From contig JACDTU010000001.1 of the NCBI GenBank assembly GCA_022376465.1, positions 1,178,001-1,242,000 of the forward strand: a stretch of DNA of 64,000 nucleotides, written 5' to 3'. Position numbers and translations under genes: made by a program. This DNA comes from Cubamyces lactineus. Taxonomy: Eukaryota; Basidiomycota; Agaricomycetes; Polyporales; Polyporaceae. Numbering within the stretch: the first letter of the stretch is position 1; every line of letters starts with the position of its first letter. Positions 21,997-34,577 of this stretch are shown here, piece after piece. Under the pieces are notes generated by a model that saw only the letters and a program-made list of their open reading frames with translations, was not told the origin of the DNA and did not search any database.

Positions 21997-22520
21997 GGGG
22001 AGCTCGACGTTGCATACGACGGGGATGACAGAACCAGAGGCCGTTGTCGCGCGCGACGGCCTTCTCTCAAAATACGCGACTGCCCGCTCTCTTGGCTCCC
22101 AGGACCCCGGCCACGCACCCTCGCGCTAGAACGTCTGATGGAGGCGCTCATCGCCAATTTCCCCCTGGCCCTTAGAGCACAATGCGGGGAGTTTTCGATA
22201 CGACTATCGTCCACGTTTGGCCCTCGAGTTGCTGCTCTGTCTCACAGACAAGGCCACCCTCCGCTTCTTTACCGCATTTTGTATATGCAGCTGCTGCGAG
22301 GTCTTGTCGCGCACGCATCAAGTCCGCGTCCGGGCTCGGATCTAACGGACAGGCGAGGAGGCGCCCAGGGGACGCCCACGCTGGGAAAGCTGAACAGAGT
22401 GTCAGCGGTCCTCCCCCGGTTCGAACACGATCCGCTTTTGGACTTGCAAGTTCGACGACTCCCGAGCCTTGCGCCCTGCGCGACGCGTACTGCCCGCCGA
22501 CCACCGCCACCGTGAAGACC
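21997..22520. promoter_or_regulatory. Divergent promoter region (disordered protein / ERG28)
   Basis: 524 bp between divergent ATGs. No TATA box or sterol-regulatory-like site could be named with confidence. Confidence 0.45.
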
Positions 22521-23282
22521 ATGACCGCTCTGGCTGCGCTCTCCGCTTGTGCGTATGCTCAGAACGTGTGCTGAGGGAACGACGACTGACACCCGCCGCT
22601 CACAGACTTGCCACAGGGCCCCGGATGGCTGCCGACGTGGCAGCTCATCGTCGCCGTTACGGCGACGCTGAACACCATCGGGAACATGACGAGCGTCGCT
22701 GCATCGCGCAAGCTGTACAACTCGGCGCCAGCGTTCGGTATGTGCCCGTGGGATGCGCCCTTTCTTCCGCAGCGCAGGAAGCCTCGTGTGCTAAACTTCG
22801 CTCGTCTGCGCACAGTGAACCCGCTGCAGTCCCGCACTTTCGCCATATGGACGCTCACCTCCGCCGTCGTACGATTCTACGCTGCGTACAACATCCAAAA
22901 CAAAATGTGCGTACCTCCCGAGGGCCTTGTGCGGGCCTTCGTCGGGTCGGAGGACGCTCCCGACCCGACGGACGGGAGTACCTTGGCCCCGTCAATTTCG
23001 AGCATTCACTGACGTGACCTCGTCGCGAACGTAGGATCTACGACATTGCGTTGTTCACCTACCTCTTCGCGTTCTTCCACTTCGGCTCTGAGCTCCTGAT
23101 CTTCCGCACCGCGCGCCCGGCCGTGCCGAACATGAGCCCCGTCGTCGTCTCCAGTGAGTCCCCCCACCCTCGGGCATGCGCACCGATGATCTAGCGGACA
23201 GACGTGTGCTCACCTGGCGTGCTTTGCAGCGACTTCGCTGGTCTGGATGCTGTCCCAATACGACTTCTACGTGCGCTCGTGA
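22521..23282 (+). CDS. ERG28: Erg28-like ergosterol biosynthesis scaffold protein
   Basis: Small ER membrane protein that tethers the sterol C-4 demethylation enzymes (Erg25, Erg26, Erg27). Exons 22521-22548, 22606-22737, 22816-22906, 23035-23153 and 23230-23282 sum to 423 nt, giving 140 residues, the usual size. Four hydrophobic segments are visible. The motifs are those of the family: YLPQGPGWLPTWQLIVAV, VNPLQSRTFAIWTLTSAVVR, FYAAYNIQNK, YDIALFTYLFAFFHFGSE, and the C-terminal STTSLVWMLSQYDFYV. Introns fall between the membrane segments. Intron 3 (128 nt) is longer than the others. No other sterol gene is in the window. Confidence 0.93.
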
Positions 23283-25196
23283 TGGAACGACCGGTGCGGT
23301 TCGTACCCGCACGGTCGTGGGCGTCGCGACGATCCCGATACACACACTCATACACTCCAGTGCTCCGACTTCGACTCTAATACTTGTACGTATTGCGCGG
23401 GCGTTTCCCGATATTGCGACTGCGGTTGCCGCGTTCTTTTGGGGGACCTTCGAGTTTGACCGGTCGAGGATCGATGTTGGCTGCTTCTTGACCGGTGTCT
23501 CTCGAGCTTTCGCCTTAGGCAGAATGTCTCAGGCGGGCAGCCGTCGCGGCATGACAGAAGTACTGGTATACTGCGGACAGAGATGTCCACCGTCGTGTAC
23601 GGCTGCTCTAAATCTGCGCTGCGTTCTAGTACCTGACGGTCTGGTCCCGTATGGTCTACCCGGTAATGTGTTTTCCTTCCTGGTCGAATATCCGATGTGA
23701 GCGTTAGCTAAACGAACGTGCAAATAACGTACTCTCGCCCAAGCTCAAGCTTCTCGCAAATTTACCTCGACGTGCGCAGTTGCACGCTCTCCGTTGCACA
23801 TGCGTCGTTGGAGCGCTGTAGCGCGGGTGGGCAACCTACGAGGGGCATGCTCAGAGACCGCGCGCTCTGCATTAGGTTAGACATGGCCTTTTCAGTACCA
23901 AAGCACGGGGGCAGCGCATCTCAGCCTAAACCACCCGCGCAATATATTGCGCGCAAGTCGTCCATCACGCACTCAACTCAGCCCATCCCCGACCAATTCA
24001 GACGAAGGCCCTGCCGTGCCAGGTCCGACTCTGTAGGCGCACCCGCGTCCGCGGCAGCTCGCCCGTGGGCCGTGCCTCTCGCGAGCGGAATGCCACGATC
24101 AAGCCGGCGGTGGTCAGCAGACGTCACGTTCCGTCAGGTGCGCAGAATAAGGTGAGACCGAGCACGTTGGTGGGTGCGCACGCGGAGCCATTCTGGCGGG
24201 AAGATCTTGGAAGAGAGGCTTGCCTGGGCCAATGGCAGGCGGGCAGCGCGACGCTGGATGGGAAGGTGGGCGACCGAGGCGCTGGCGGATGCACGGGCAG
24301 CGGTTCGGATGCGTTCGAGATGATGCGGTCCTTGCAGGGTGGCGTGGAGGTGCATGCACACATGCACACACGCGCGTATGCTGAGGTGGTGCTGCTTTTG
24401 CCGGGTGCAGCGTGCGGATGGGGGTAAAGAAGACGTGTATTCGCGGACGATGCGAAACATTAAGACGTTTTTGTCGGCCGAAAGGACACGGCAGTCGTTT
24501 TTGAGGTCAGCTATTGCGAGCGTTTGGGAAATCATCGGGGCGAGCGGATGCGGCGAAGCCATCGCAAGTTCGCCATAGGTATTCTTGAAGATGTCATTAT
24601 AGCATGGAGTACACCTATTGATAGCAACATCCGTATTGAGAGCAGCTACTGCCGCGAGTGGTTGTGAACGCGCAGAAATAGCGATCTATTTATATTTGTC
24701 CGGAGCATGTATTGTAAGGTCAGGCCGCGGCGAAGAGCAAGAAAGAGGTGTCACTCAGACTGCAGCACCCCGTATGAGCCAAAAGGCAAGGCAGAAGAGG
24801 ACGTACTGCTGGCCACGCCCACACTCAGGAGACGTTCACAAGTGCACCCCATGATGATGCAAGAGCGCATCAACTCTCATGCAGAGTGAATGAGAACGTG
24901 AGGGTGCGGCTAAGGCCTCGTTGAACCCCGAAACGGACTGGAACGGGTGATGAGCACGGAGGATGGGCTCATCATCACACGGACACCGATCCGAGGGTGA
25001 GCTGACCTGCGGGGGTGGAGAGGAGGCATGCCGATGAACGTTCGTCTAGGCCCAGCCGACGGGTGGACGCGAAGAGTGCACATATATACATAAAACATAC
25101 GGCCGAAGGCACCGGTGTGCTTACGCGGGGGAGCGGGCATCTTTTGGGGAAATTTTGCGTTGCGAGCGTGGCTGGCCCAACGTGGTGGCCAAGGAC

Positions 25197-25325
25197 CCTG
25201 ATCCCGAATCCGGACATTGACAAATTTTTCCCACGCTTTCTGACCTCGGATTCGTGCGTTTCAGGACATTTGGTGTAATACGAGGGTCGCGAAAAGCCCT
25301 AAATGTCCGGATTATTGGGATCAGG
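25197..25325. repeat. Imperfect inverted repeat, MITE-like hairpin
   Basis: The left arm (25197-25218) reads CCTGATCCC-G-AATCCGGACATT. The right arm (25302-25325) is its reverse complement with a short insertion: CCTGATCCC then AAT then AATCCGGACATT. So 21 positions match in two blocks of 9 and 12, enclosing about 83 bp. An AGGACCC(C)TGA match continues outward on both sides. It could be a small non-autonomous element or a transcribed hairpin. Confidence 0.6.
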
Positions 25326-25847
25326 CATATTGGGCGCTTGTCAGGGGTCCTGGTGGCCATGGTCGATGGACCGATCGCAAGGCGAGGATGTTACCCCGCA
25401 TTCCATGATGCCTGCCGCCGACCCCCGCAGGCACCGGATGATGGACTCGACGCTGATGGGAGGACGACAGGGGGCGCGTCTGCGTCCGGAGCATGGGGGT
25501 GGTTAGGCGTCACGTGTGCGGGGTATATGGAGGAATGGTCAGAGAGAGCTTACGGGATTGGGAGGGGTGGGACTGCAGGGTTGGGCGAAATGTCGTGAGC
25601 GACGCAAAAGCTTAACTCATGGGGAGAATTGTTTGGCGAGAGCGAGAAGCAGCGCGGATTGGACGCGAACAGAAGCGAAGAAGACGGAAAGTCGTGCACG
25701 ACACACCGGAGCCTCAGATAGACGCCCGGCTGGCCTCCATTGGCATTGGGCGATCGGCCGGCGTCTGTCATTCGCTCGCTCGGCGCGGCCATGTCGCCAA
25801 CTCCCTCTCCGGTCACGTCGATGAACCCCAGTGACACAATCCCCCGC

Positions 25848-25854
25848 TATATAA
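25848..25854 (+). promoter_or_regulatory. TATA-box candidate for the F-box/LRR gene
   Basis: TATATAA, about 145 bp upstream of the ATG at 25997, followed by a C/T-rich leader. Position and context fit a core promoter. Confidence 0.5.
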
Positions 25855-25996
25855 GTTCTGGTCCGCACAACATGCTCTCCCCGTTTTCTTTTCCTCTCCG
25901 CCTGCCACACCCGCCTCACTCCTCCTGCCCTTCCACACCCGCTCTGCTCTGCCTGGCCACCCTCAGGCTAATCTACTTCCGCTGCCGCCTCCCGCT

Positions 25997-28398
25997 ATGG
26001 CCTCGGAATCATCCATCGTCAACCAGTTCCCGCCGGAACTTCTTGCTGTAATTTGTGCTCATGTGTATGCTGCTGGCCTACCACCTCCGACGTCCTCTCT
26101 CGACCCCCTCCTCTGCACCGACCAGCCCGGTATTCCTACCGGCCTTCCGTCTTCTTTTCCTGCCGCGTATTGGCCGGAAGCCGTCGTCCGAAACACCCTA
26201 GCAAGCCTCTGCCAAGTTAACAAGGCCTGGTACGAGGCTGCCAAGCCCTGGTTGTGGCGCAAGATCGAGATCCGTCTTCCTCGAAGCTGGCTCGCCATTG
26301 TCGAGGAAGTCGCGGGAGGAGACGATGAGGATGTAAGCGAGGAGCAGGCTGCCTTCATGGTCGACCAGACGCTCCGCAATGCCGAGACAGCGGCTCTAGC
26401 TGCGAAGACTCTCATCGGCGAGTGTTCGGGCGACGATGATGCCTTCGAGCTACACGACAAGGTTCTCGAGCGTCTCAGCGGCCCCGACATCTCCATCCCT
26501 CCAGAACTGCTCACCCCTCCGGCAAGTCGGGATCCGAGCCCCAGGCGCCCTAGGACAAAGAGCAAGTCTCCCGCCCGGTGGAAGCTCATGCGGTCCATCA
26601 GCGTAGCGGTGCAGGACGTAATGGAGCGCGCACACCCCGGCATATACGGTGAGTCGCGCAAAATGTCAGCGGAAGGACGGACCTTGCTGAAGCATATGCT
26701 ACCGTCGCTTTTCTGCAGTGCCTCCGCCACATGACCCTCACCCGGGACGCTTTGTTCGCCATCTGGACTTCAACCACTTCCGTACGATCGGGATGAGGCG
26801 TTCAGTCGAGGAGGGTGTGAACAACCGTTTCGTGACCGGTGACAGACTGGTTGCTGTGCTGAAGGTATGTACATTACCTTTCTAGAGTTTACCACCGTCA
26901 AGTTGATCACTTCGGCGTCTCACAGGAGCTGCCAAATCTCCTCGTCTTCGGCGCTACGGAGTATATGGATGGCGCCCTTACATTCTCGGTCTTGAAGGAG
27001 CTTCTCCTCCGCGGCTCCGCATCGCGCGGTCGGGGCCGACCCTCGAGAGGTCGTGATGTCGTCATCCCTGACCCTAACGATCCAGAGCAGGAAGATCTTG
27101 CGCGTAGGCGCGAGTGCAAAGACTTGGAGGCTGTCGACCTCACGGGTTGCGTCAGCGGCGTCTTTGTCAGCGCTCTTGCACAATTCGTGAACACATTCCT
27201 CCTTGGCCATTCAGATTCTGACTCCAGCGACAGCGAGGATGAGCGAGAGCGACGCCGGCCCCGCTCGAGGAATCTGGTGCAGGAGGAGTCACTCACTTTC
27301 CCGGGAATGCGTCGCCTTGGTCTGCGCGGTGTGAAGTCACTCCAGCCACACATTCTTGAGCCCCTTGTTCTTGCGTTCCCTCATCTCACTCACCTCGATC
27401 TCTCGTGTACACGCATCACTCCTGACGGCCTGGCTGCGCTTGGCGCGTCCTCCACAGTCCGGCTACAGTCTCTCGCCTTGGAGCGCTGCAACTGGCTAAC
27501 TGGCGAAAGCATTCGGAACTTCCTCGTCGAGGCTCCCGCCACACAAGACCTGCGTGAGCTGTCCCTGTATGGCGACTGGACGTTCCCCTCTCCGCTATCT
27601 GAAGAGCAGCTGCGCGACATCGTCGAGTTCGCACCATGCTTCAAGAACGGCCAGCTCGTCTACCTCGACATCTCAAGCGCTCCGGTCACGCGTGAGATCC
27701 TGCACAACGTCTGTGCACCTCAGCCGCGCCTCCGTTCGCTTGGGCTCTCGCACATCCGGGACCTCGAGCTCGGCGCGGTCGCCGAGTTCTTGCGGACTAA
27801 GGCGAACAACGTCGAGATCCTGACGCTCGTGACCTCGACCCCGGAGCTCGGCGTTGCCTCTTCGCGACAAGCGACGATCGCGCTGCACACCCAGCTCATT
27901 CGTCCCCTGTGCACCCCACCGTTCTCGTTCAGCCTGACGTCGAAGCCGAAGACGGAGGACCCGCCCACGCGCCTGCGCATCATTGAGCTCGCGCCCCCGC
28001 TGCTAACCAGCCTGGGCGCTGGAGCGGGCACATGGCGGATCGTCAGGAGCAAGGGCGGACGCGGATGGTACGTCGACGCGGCGAGTGGCTGGGTTGCCCA
28101 GCCGTCGACGGACTCGAATGAGGCGACGGCGCAGAAGGGTAGTGTGCTCAGGCGAGACCTCGAGTCGAGCCACCCGTGGCGCATGGAGCTCGAGTCCCTC
28201 GCAGACGCGAACGGGAACGTGAGTAGCGGTGTGGGGTGGCATGCGAGGAAGATGGAGGTGTGTCTGCATTCTACACGTCCGTCCGTGCTTGGAGCGGAAT
28301 GCTGAGTTTGATGTCGTTGACAGATCCTCCATGGCGATGGTCTCCTTGGACGGGAAGCTGGCCTGTACGGGGCTGTGGCCTTTGCGTACCAAGGATGA
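25997..28398 (+). CDS. F-box-like / leucine-rich repeat protein
   Basis: Exons 25997-26648, 26719-26864, 26926-28257 and 28324-28398 sum to 2205 nt, giving 734 residues. The N terminus FPPELLAVICAHVY ... LASLCQVNKAWYEAAKPWLWRKIEI has the F-box pattern (LPxEL, then C-x-V-x-x-x-W). That points to an SCF-type substrate adaptor binding Skp1. The middle is polar, with a basic Ser-Pro segment. The C-terminal half has LRR-like units: LEAVDLTGCVSGVF, MRRLGLRGVKSLQ, LTHLDLSCTRITPDGLAAL, LQSLALERCNWLTG, LVYLDISSAPVT and LRSLGLSHIRDL. The last exon reads GREAGLYGAVAFAYQG. This architecture is common in Agaricomycetes, which have expanded F-box families. The substrate is unknown. An acidic insert (SDSDSSDSEDERE) interrupts the repeats. 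Confidence 0.85.
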
Positions 28399-31300
28399 GC
28401 GAAGCCCGGGAAGATGCTACCGCAGATGATTGCATGGCTGCGCCGTGTGGTCGCCTACGGCCTGTTTTATGCCTTCCTGCACCTCTCTTGCCATGCCGGC
28501 TGGCTCTCAAAACACGTCAAAAACAGAACCACTTACGCAAAAAAAAACAAGTGACCGACCTATCACATCCAACATACCATGTACAGTACGCATTGTATCT
28601 ATCATCGAACGCTCCCGAACACACGTACCGTACCATCAGTACCCCATTCCGCACTCTAATCTCCCTCCTCGCTTCGTGTAGTTGAGCTTTGAGGTTTGCC
28701 GTTTGCTTGCTTTGAACGCACTGCTGTACGACCGTAATACTGACACTGCTTGGTATATATACGCACTCGCATCTACGTTCGCTGTTATTGCTGTACTTAC
28801 CCCGATTAGTGGTCGGTGAAATATCAGGATTATCTTCAGCTTTAGGCTCCAGACGAGTGGTTACGACGCCCTGGGGCCAAGGATATCCTTGTGGAAGCAC
28901 GCCAATAGCTTGCACAGGCTTTTTCGCCCTATGAATATGACAGATCATGATCCATGAGTGCTTGCTTGGAATCGAAGTACGTTCGTCGAACAGGCCAGCT
29001 GTCCACGTACAGTAGTTGCCAGCCAATACTGAGATTGCATCGCGTACCTCAGGCTGTACGGGACAAGTACACAAACCTAGTACAGTATGTAGCCTTGCAT
29101 CCTTCTTGCACCGCCATCGCCGTGCATCCATGCGGCACCATCACTGGCAGCCGGCGCCGTCGATAGGATCCCAAGCGCAGGCTCCCCGAGGGCGACTCAT
29201 CTGAACTAAGATCTCCGAGTCAACACGGCCCACGGCTCACGGGCCCACGTTTATATATACACGCTTATAGTACGGGCCAATCAGTGCAAGTTCGCGGCGC
29301 GTTATCAGACTTTCAACTCGCATGTGCAAAGAACGCGCGCTCATGGACCAGTGCTAGTGGATCCTCGGGCCTACATGGCCTGCGTACTTATCTCGCGTAC
29401 GCGTATACTACCGCCGCAGCTGCCCGGGTAGACTTCTTCTGACTTGAGTCGAGCAGGCACCGAGGGCACTGCTGCCGGTGCTTATCGCGGTGCGTACTGG
29501 TGACCGGACTAGCTACTAGTCGGCTGTCGGGCGATAGTGCGGTGATCCGCTGGAGTCCTTATCTCTGGTCCGACGACAGCTGTAGGCTGTAGGATACGTA
29601 CTTATAGCCCCCGGGGCGCACGTACTGTATGTAGCACTGCCTGAGGCCGTCTACGCTCAGCGCTCAGCCTCGAGTCTTCTCGAGGCGCGCCGTCACCGTC
29701 TGCTGTTTCCCCATCTGCTATTCACCGCCATACAGTGAATGCTTCCTCCACTTCGCGTTCCTTTGGGCTATGCGACAGGGAACCACGGCGGTTTAGACGC
29801 TTGAACGCGGCACGCGACCATCTTCGTACACGCCTTGACACCTAGTGGAGGAGGCTGGTGTGGGGAACTTAGGGAGAAGACTGCCCTATACTGCCGAGTG
29901 GCCTCGAAGTGGTGAGATTGTGCGGGGACTACGCTGTGTCCTGATAGATAGAAGAGACGGTGGGCGTACCATGCTATTGGTACTTGACACTGGCAGGTGA
30001 GTACTAGCTTGGTCCACCACGAGGTGGACTTGTACCACACTAGAGCGCTATCGACGCACTATTCCCGCGCAGATTGCAGTGCACGCTCGAATCTATGTAG
30101 GCAGGCTGCGACGAGCCATGTAGATCGCGCGGTTGGGGTTCTTGTAGACTCTATGCGTGGAAGTAATACCCGGGAGCCCCATGATACCATGATACTACTA
30201 TATGCGGCAGCATATGTGAATACGCCGACCCGAATGAACGTCGCCGGGGTCTACAGGAGCAGCCTAGAGATTCTCATACGCAGTGTCAGCGGCCGGGGTC
30301 TCATCCAACTTGAACATGATCGGAGGCGTACGTACTGCGTTGCGTTACCTCGCCGCAGACGATTCTAGCATTTAGTCCATACGGGTGTGTGTGCGGACCA
30401 TCTAGCATCAACACCCTGCGGACTGCACTGGGCTGCATACGTTTCGGCTTACCATTGAAAGTCTGCGGCGATTAGGGCCCTCAGGCTGCAATACAGCTGA
30501 CTTCGTAGCCCTATGAGCCGGCGAGTCTCGATGGCGTAGCTTTCCTGAACGTTTTGAACGCGCATATCCGGGCATACCGGTAGCACGAGCCTGCGTAGTG
30601 ATGGTCCGAAGTCAGCATGTACCACCACGAGCGTGGTCTTCAGCGAGAAAACTGGAGACTCACACGCTAAGAGAGTTCTGTCAATGCCGGCGTCCGAAGT
30701 ACTGTAATACACGCCGTGGAGCACCATCGGCTCCGCCAACCCACATAGGAGCACAGCCCCACTGGAGCTTGTTCAGTACCGTGCCTGGCCTATGACCGGC
30801 GTTTCTGGGCCCTCAAGTCGTCAGTCCGGCCTAGTGAGAATCCGTGTCAGGAGGAACGGACGAGCTATGTAGTTGTTGGATGACAGAGTGTGCAGCGCAA
30901 ATCCTCGGATAGGCCAGCGTGCGGAGCGCGCGCCGTACTACCCGCCGAGGGTGTGCAGTGCGACTGCGGCGATGGCGTCTGCGCATGTGCATGCGCAGCG
31001 CGGGCCTTCGAGGATAGTGCATTCTCGCGATGCGTGGGCAGTCCAGCGTCGCTCTCAAAGCCGACCCGGATGATCAATGTAATCAGGTGCACGCACAGGC
31101 CCAAGGCATGCCACAGGAGGATCATCACGGAGCGCTGGCGGCTATTGAACTACACGAAGCTCCGGCTGACATCCTGCGCGGATGGGTCAACTTTCCCTTG
31201 ACCTGCTGACGTTGGCATAAGCAGTGCTGGGTATAAGACTAGCGCGACAACAGCATTGTTCGCGCACGCGCACCTACGCATTTGTCACAACGTGTACAGC

Positions 31301-33285
31301 CCACTCTATATTCTGGAGATTTTCACAAGTCACCCGTGAACCACCTGTTCGGACCTCGGGTATGTCCAACGAAGGCTTCTTCCGCTTCAAGTGGTATTGT
31401 CCACGACATCATGGTCATATCCGAGGGCGTGCTGTACGGTACACCTCACCACCTAGGGGGGACACTGATCAGCATGGGGGACTGGGTCGCGTACAGCTGG
31501 CCTTACGAAGTTATACGTACGTACAGTCACTACCAGTGCGTATGACTTTGTAGCTGGCTAAGTTCACCGTGATGGGAGCGCAGAGACACCGCCTCACAAG
31601 AACTGCCCCGCCTTTCGGGCCGTAGCGCGTGAGATTGGCCCGTGCCCCGCTCGCTGGACCGTCGGGGTCAATGCATGGTGCGAGCGCACGACGCGCTAGA
31701 AGCTTTCTGCGAAGAAAGGGTGCTGCGCAAGCCTTCGGGGTCCTCTCCTAGGATTCCTTCGGCTTTACCTCCGCGTGCGGGCGTAGCGGCACAAAAGGCA
31801 TTGTGACTGCCGTAGGCTGAGCGATATACTTAGCTGCAGGAGTTACGGCGTTTATATGACGTTTGGAATTCTCACCTATAGCACGAGGTCGTCCTTGAAT
31901 GCCTCAACGAGCGACCGATTTGAAGTACATGAGCATCACCATGCAGTTCTTGAACGCCGTTGTATGAGAACTGCCGGGTAGCCATACCGAAGATGCACGA
32001 CAAGCTGCTACTATGGAAGCGTTTGGAACCACGCTGCGCCGGAGATTGAGGGCCAGGCTCGTCTCCCGCGATGACCCTGAACTTGATTGAATTCTTGCAG
32101 CGAAAGGGAACACGATCCTCGCCCTCTAATAGCCTCCTATGCATGTAATGCATGCTGTGCACACCACGGCGGCGATTTAGCAAAGAGGGGCGGTGGGGCG
32201 AGGGATGAGTCGGCCCCGTTGTTCTGCTAGAGTCAAAAGAAGAGAACAATAAGGGTTTCAATATGTATGCATGCGCCCATATAGTTAAGCCTCGTATTGA
32301 AGGCCGTTTGGGGTGCGAGTCACCATGCGGCACAATAGATGCGCTTATACGCACGCCGTCTGCAGTGTTCAGGCCGGCAAGCGTCAGCCGCTCTTCGCGC
32401 TCCGTAGGTGTGTGGCGACGTAACCCTAGTATACCTTTAGTGCACGATAACCAGCCAGACCCGGCGCGATGGAATGGACGCACCCAATGATGTTACTTCC
32501 ATTCACGGAGACTTCACGGAGGCAAGGCTATGGGGTTTTGTTTCACTTGTATTTGGGCGAACGCCAGGACGATACCTAAGATGCCTCATCGGTAACATGC
32601 CCCGCACAGCGTCATAGACAGTCATCTTTGTTAATTTCTATACCACAGGGAAGCGAACAGCATATTTGGATGAACCGCATACGAAGATCGCCGTACGGAC
32701 GTGGACTCAGATGAAACCGAATGGATACCAGTGACAGCTCCTTCTCCAAGTGGCGTTGCAAGGGTCCGAGGGGTCCTAACTACGCCGATTGACGGTGGCG
32801 ACGAGGAGATAGCCATCAACATGCTCTTCGTGCGTCATATTGAAGGTGATGTCTGACGCTTTTGCGTAGGAGGCCGCGGTGGTGCAAGCCTCAGTGCGCA
32901 GACCAACTGGGCTGTTCTACACCCGGTGACGTGTCTGAATGATAGGCTCGATGTAAACGAGGTCGTTCTCTTCTCCTCTCCACGCCTGCGCGAGCGCACA
33001 CGCGGCATGAATCGCACCATATCGTAACCACAAAATAACCTGCGGATAGGTGTCACATTACTCGGTGACGGACTGCGAAGGCAATACCCCTGCCATACCT
33101 CTAAGCTTAATGCAACAGCAGGCAGTGAGGAGCCTGACGCAGCGTGAGGTAACGTCGGACCGATGAACCTCTGATAAGGATTGAGTGACATATCTGCAGG
33201 TAGGCGAGCGGCGCGCTGCTTATTGGTGGGCGGCCGCAGCAGGGCCGCATTCACAGTGTGGCGATGCCGTGTCGCGTACGCATTA

Positions 33286-33300
33286 CTGCTGCTGCTGCTG
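33286..33300 (+). repeat. (CTG)5 triplet repeat
   Basis: Five perfect CTG units in the gene-poor island. Confidence 0.85.
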
Positions 33301-34518
33301 CGTTACACGGAGCTCGAACGTACTCTGCATTTGTCAGGAGTATATGCCGGGCCATCGCGGCTCGACCACCGTGAGACGCATGGTACAACGCGTTGGACGT
33401 TCGGTACAGTAGTGTGAGGCGATTGTCCAAGATGTTGGGACCCTCGGTGGCGGGCCGCAGTGAGCTGAGCGAGCTCACCAGTTCTCTGCGGCGGCGGCGT
33501 GCCGTATCTCCCGCGATGTGGGCGGGATTCGGCGGAATTGAGGAGGCAGAGACAGATGCTGTGCGGCGACGTCCAGAACTCGTGTCCTATGGAATAGTCG
33601 TCTGCACTTGCCGACGGATGTGAGTCGAGGATAGAGTTGCCATTTGAACCTGAGAAGAGCATGCACGTGTAGTATGAAGGTAGTTGATGGCGGTAACTCC
33701 TATGATCCACGAGGCTGTAATGATTGAGAGACGAGCCAGTAGAGTCTATGCTGGAGAGGCAGCTAGGGCTCGCATACGCTCAAATAGGCAGGCAACGGCC
33801 ATAACCGACTAGTGGATTCTAGTGTCCTTGGGTTCTGATGAGATGGTCGCAGTTGGTCTATACTGCTCCTACCTTGCTATTAACAAGACAAGATACCAAT
33901 AGAGAAGGTCTTGTGAATTGAGAACAACGAATGAACGTATTACGACCGCCGGCGACCGACGATCGGTATATTGGGGAAGAGCCGCCACCAGTGGCATTCC
34001 CACTTGGACTGGTATGTCCAATATTATGGACCACGAATGCCAGTAGCCGCCGCATAAGGCTGCAGACTTGTTGACGAATGGCTGTTGTCGAATAGCCCGT
34101 GCATAAGGAGACAAGAGCGCATAGCACTGATGCCCGTTGCAGTTGCGCTATCTTCGGGCGCGGATCTGCGAAGTTTCGTTACGCCACTACGATAGTAGCA
34201 GCTAGTCTTCGGGTCCGTATGAGAGAAAAGACATCGTTGGGGGTATTGTCCTTACTGACTGTAGTCGTGACGCCCAAATATCGCCGTTGTAGTGAGGAAT
34301 ATGTCGGCGGTAAGTGTGGGGTGGGAATGGTGTCGGATGCTATCTTGATTAGGAAAGCGTGACGTTTCGGGGTCCTCGCCAGGAGAGGGTGTATAGGCAG
34401 GCTGTACTGCCATGTCGGCTGGACAGTCTCTTGCCTTCTACTTCTACCGTCTCGGCCAGCTAATTCTCGGTGTCTCCCTGCCATCCCCGTCCGTCTTATC
34501 CAGCACCTCTTGCCGCCG

Positions 34519-34525
34519 TATATAG
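34519..34525 (+). promoter_or_regulatory. TATA-box candidate for the Ca2+/H+ exchanger gene
   Basis: TATATAG about 55 bp upstream of the ATG at 34578. It is close for a TATA box unless the leader is very short. Confidence 0.35.
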
Positions 34526-34577
34526 AACCCAAGTACAGCATCACTGCTTGTCATCTGCCGCCCAGCTCGTTCAACCC

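Larger units (their letters stand above)
23283..25996. other. Gene-free region containing a MITE-like inverted repeat
   Basis: 2.7 kb without a supported gene. It holds the ERG28 3' UTR, an inverted repeat at 25197-25325, and the promoter of the F-box/LRR gene (TATA at 25848). Open frames here lack motifs. Confidence 0.5.
28399..34577. other. 6.2 kb gene-poor island
   Basis: No gene that I can support. The sequence has frequent TA/TACGTA steps, many short broken frames on both strands and little coding periodicity. Coding-looking fragments appear but do not join: for example a minus-strand stretch at 28750-29131 (with WTAGLFDERTSIPSKHSW and LPQGYPWPQGVVTTRL) downstream of a TATATATAAA at 29251-29260, a plus-strand stretch at about 31370-31545 (GGTLISMGDWVAYSWPYE) and another at about 32705-32850 (VARVRGVLTTPIDGGDEE). 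I see no reverse transcriptase, transposase or long terminal repeat. It may be decayed genes or old elements. A (CTG)5 run lies at 33286-33300. Confidence 0.5.

Noticed and set aside
30011..30031. Perfect short palindrome GTCCACC-ACGA-GGTGGAC
   Set aside because: A 7-bp stem with a 4-base loop can occur by chance in 64 kb, and it has no neighbour gene to act on.
31872..32483. 203-codon minus-strand frame in the gene-poor island
   Set aside because: No motif, no splice context, and the basic Ser/Arg/His composition is typical of random frames.
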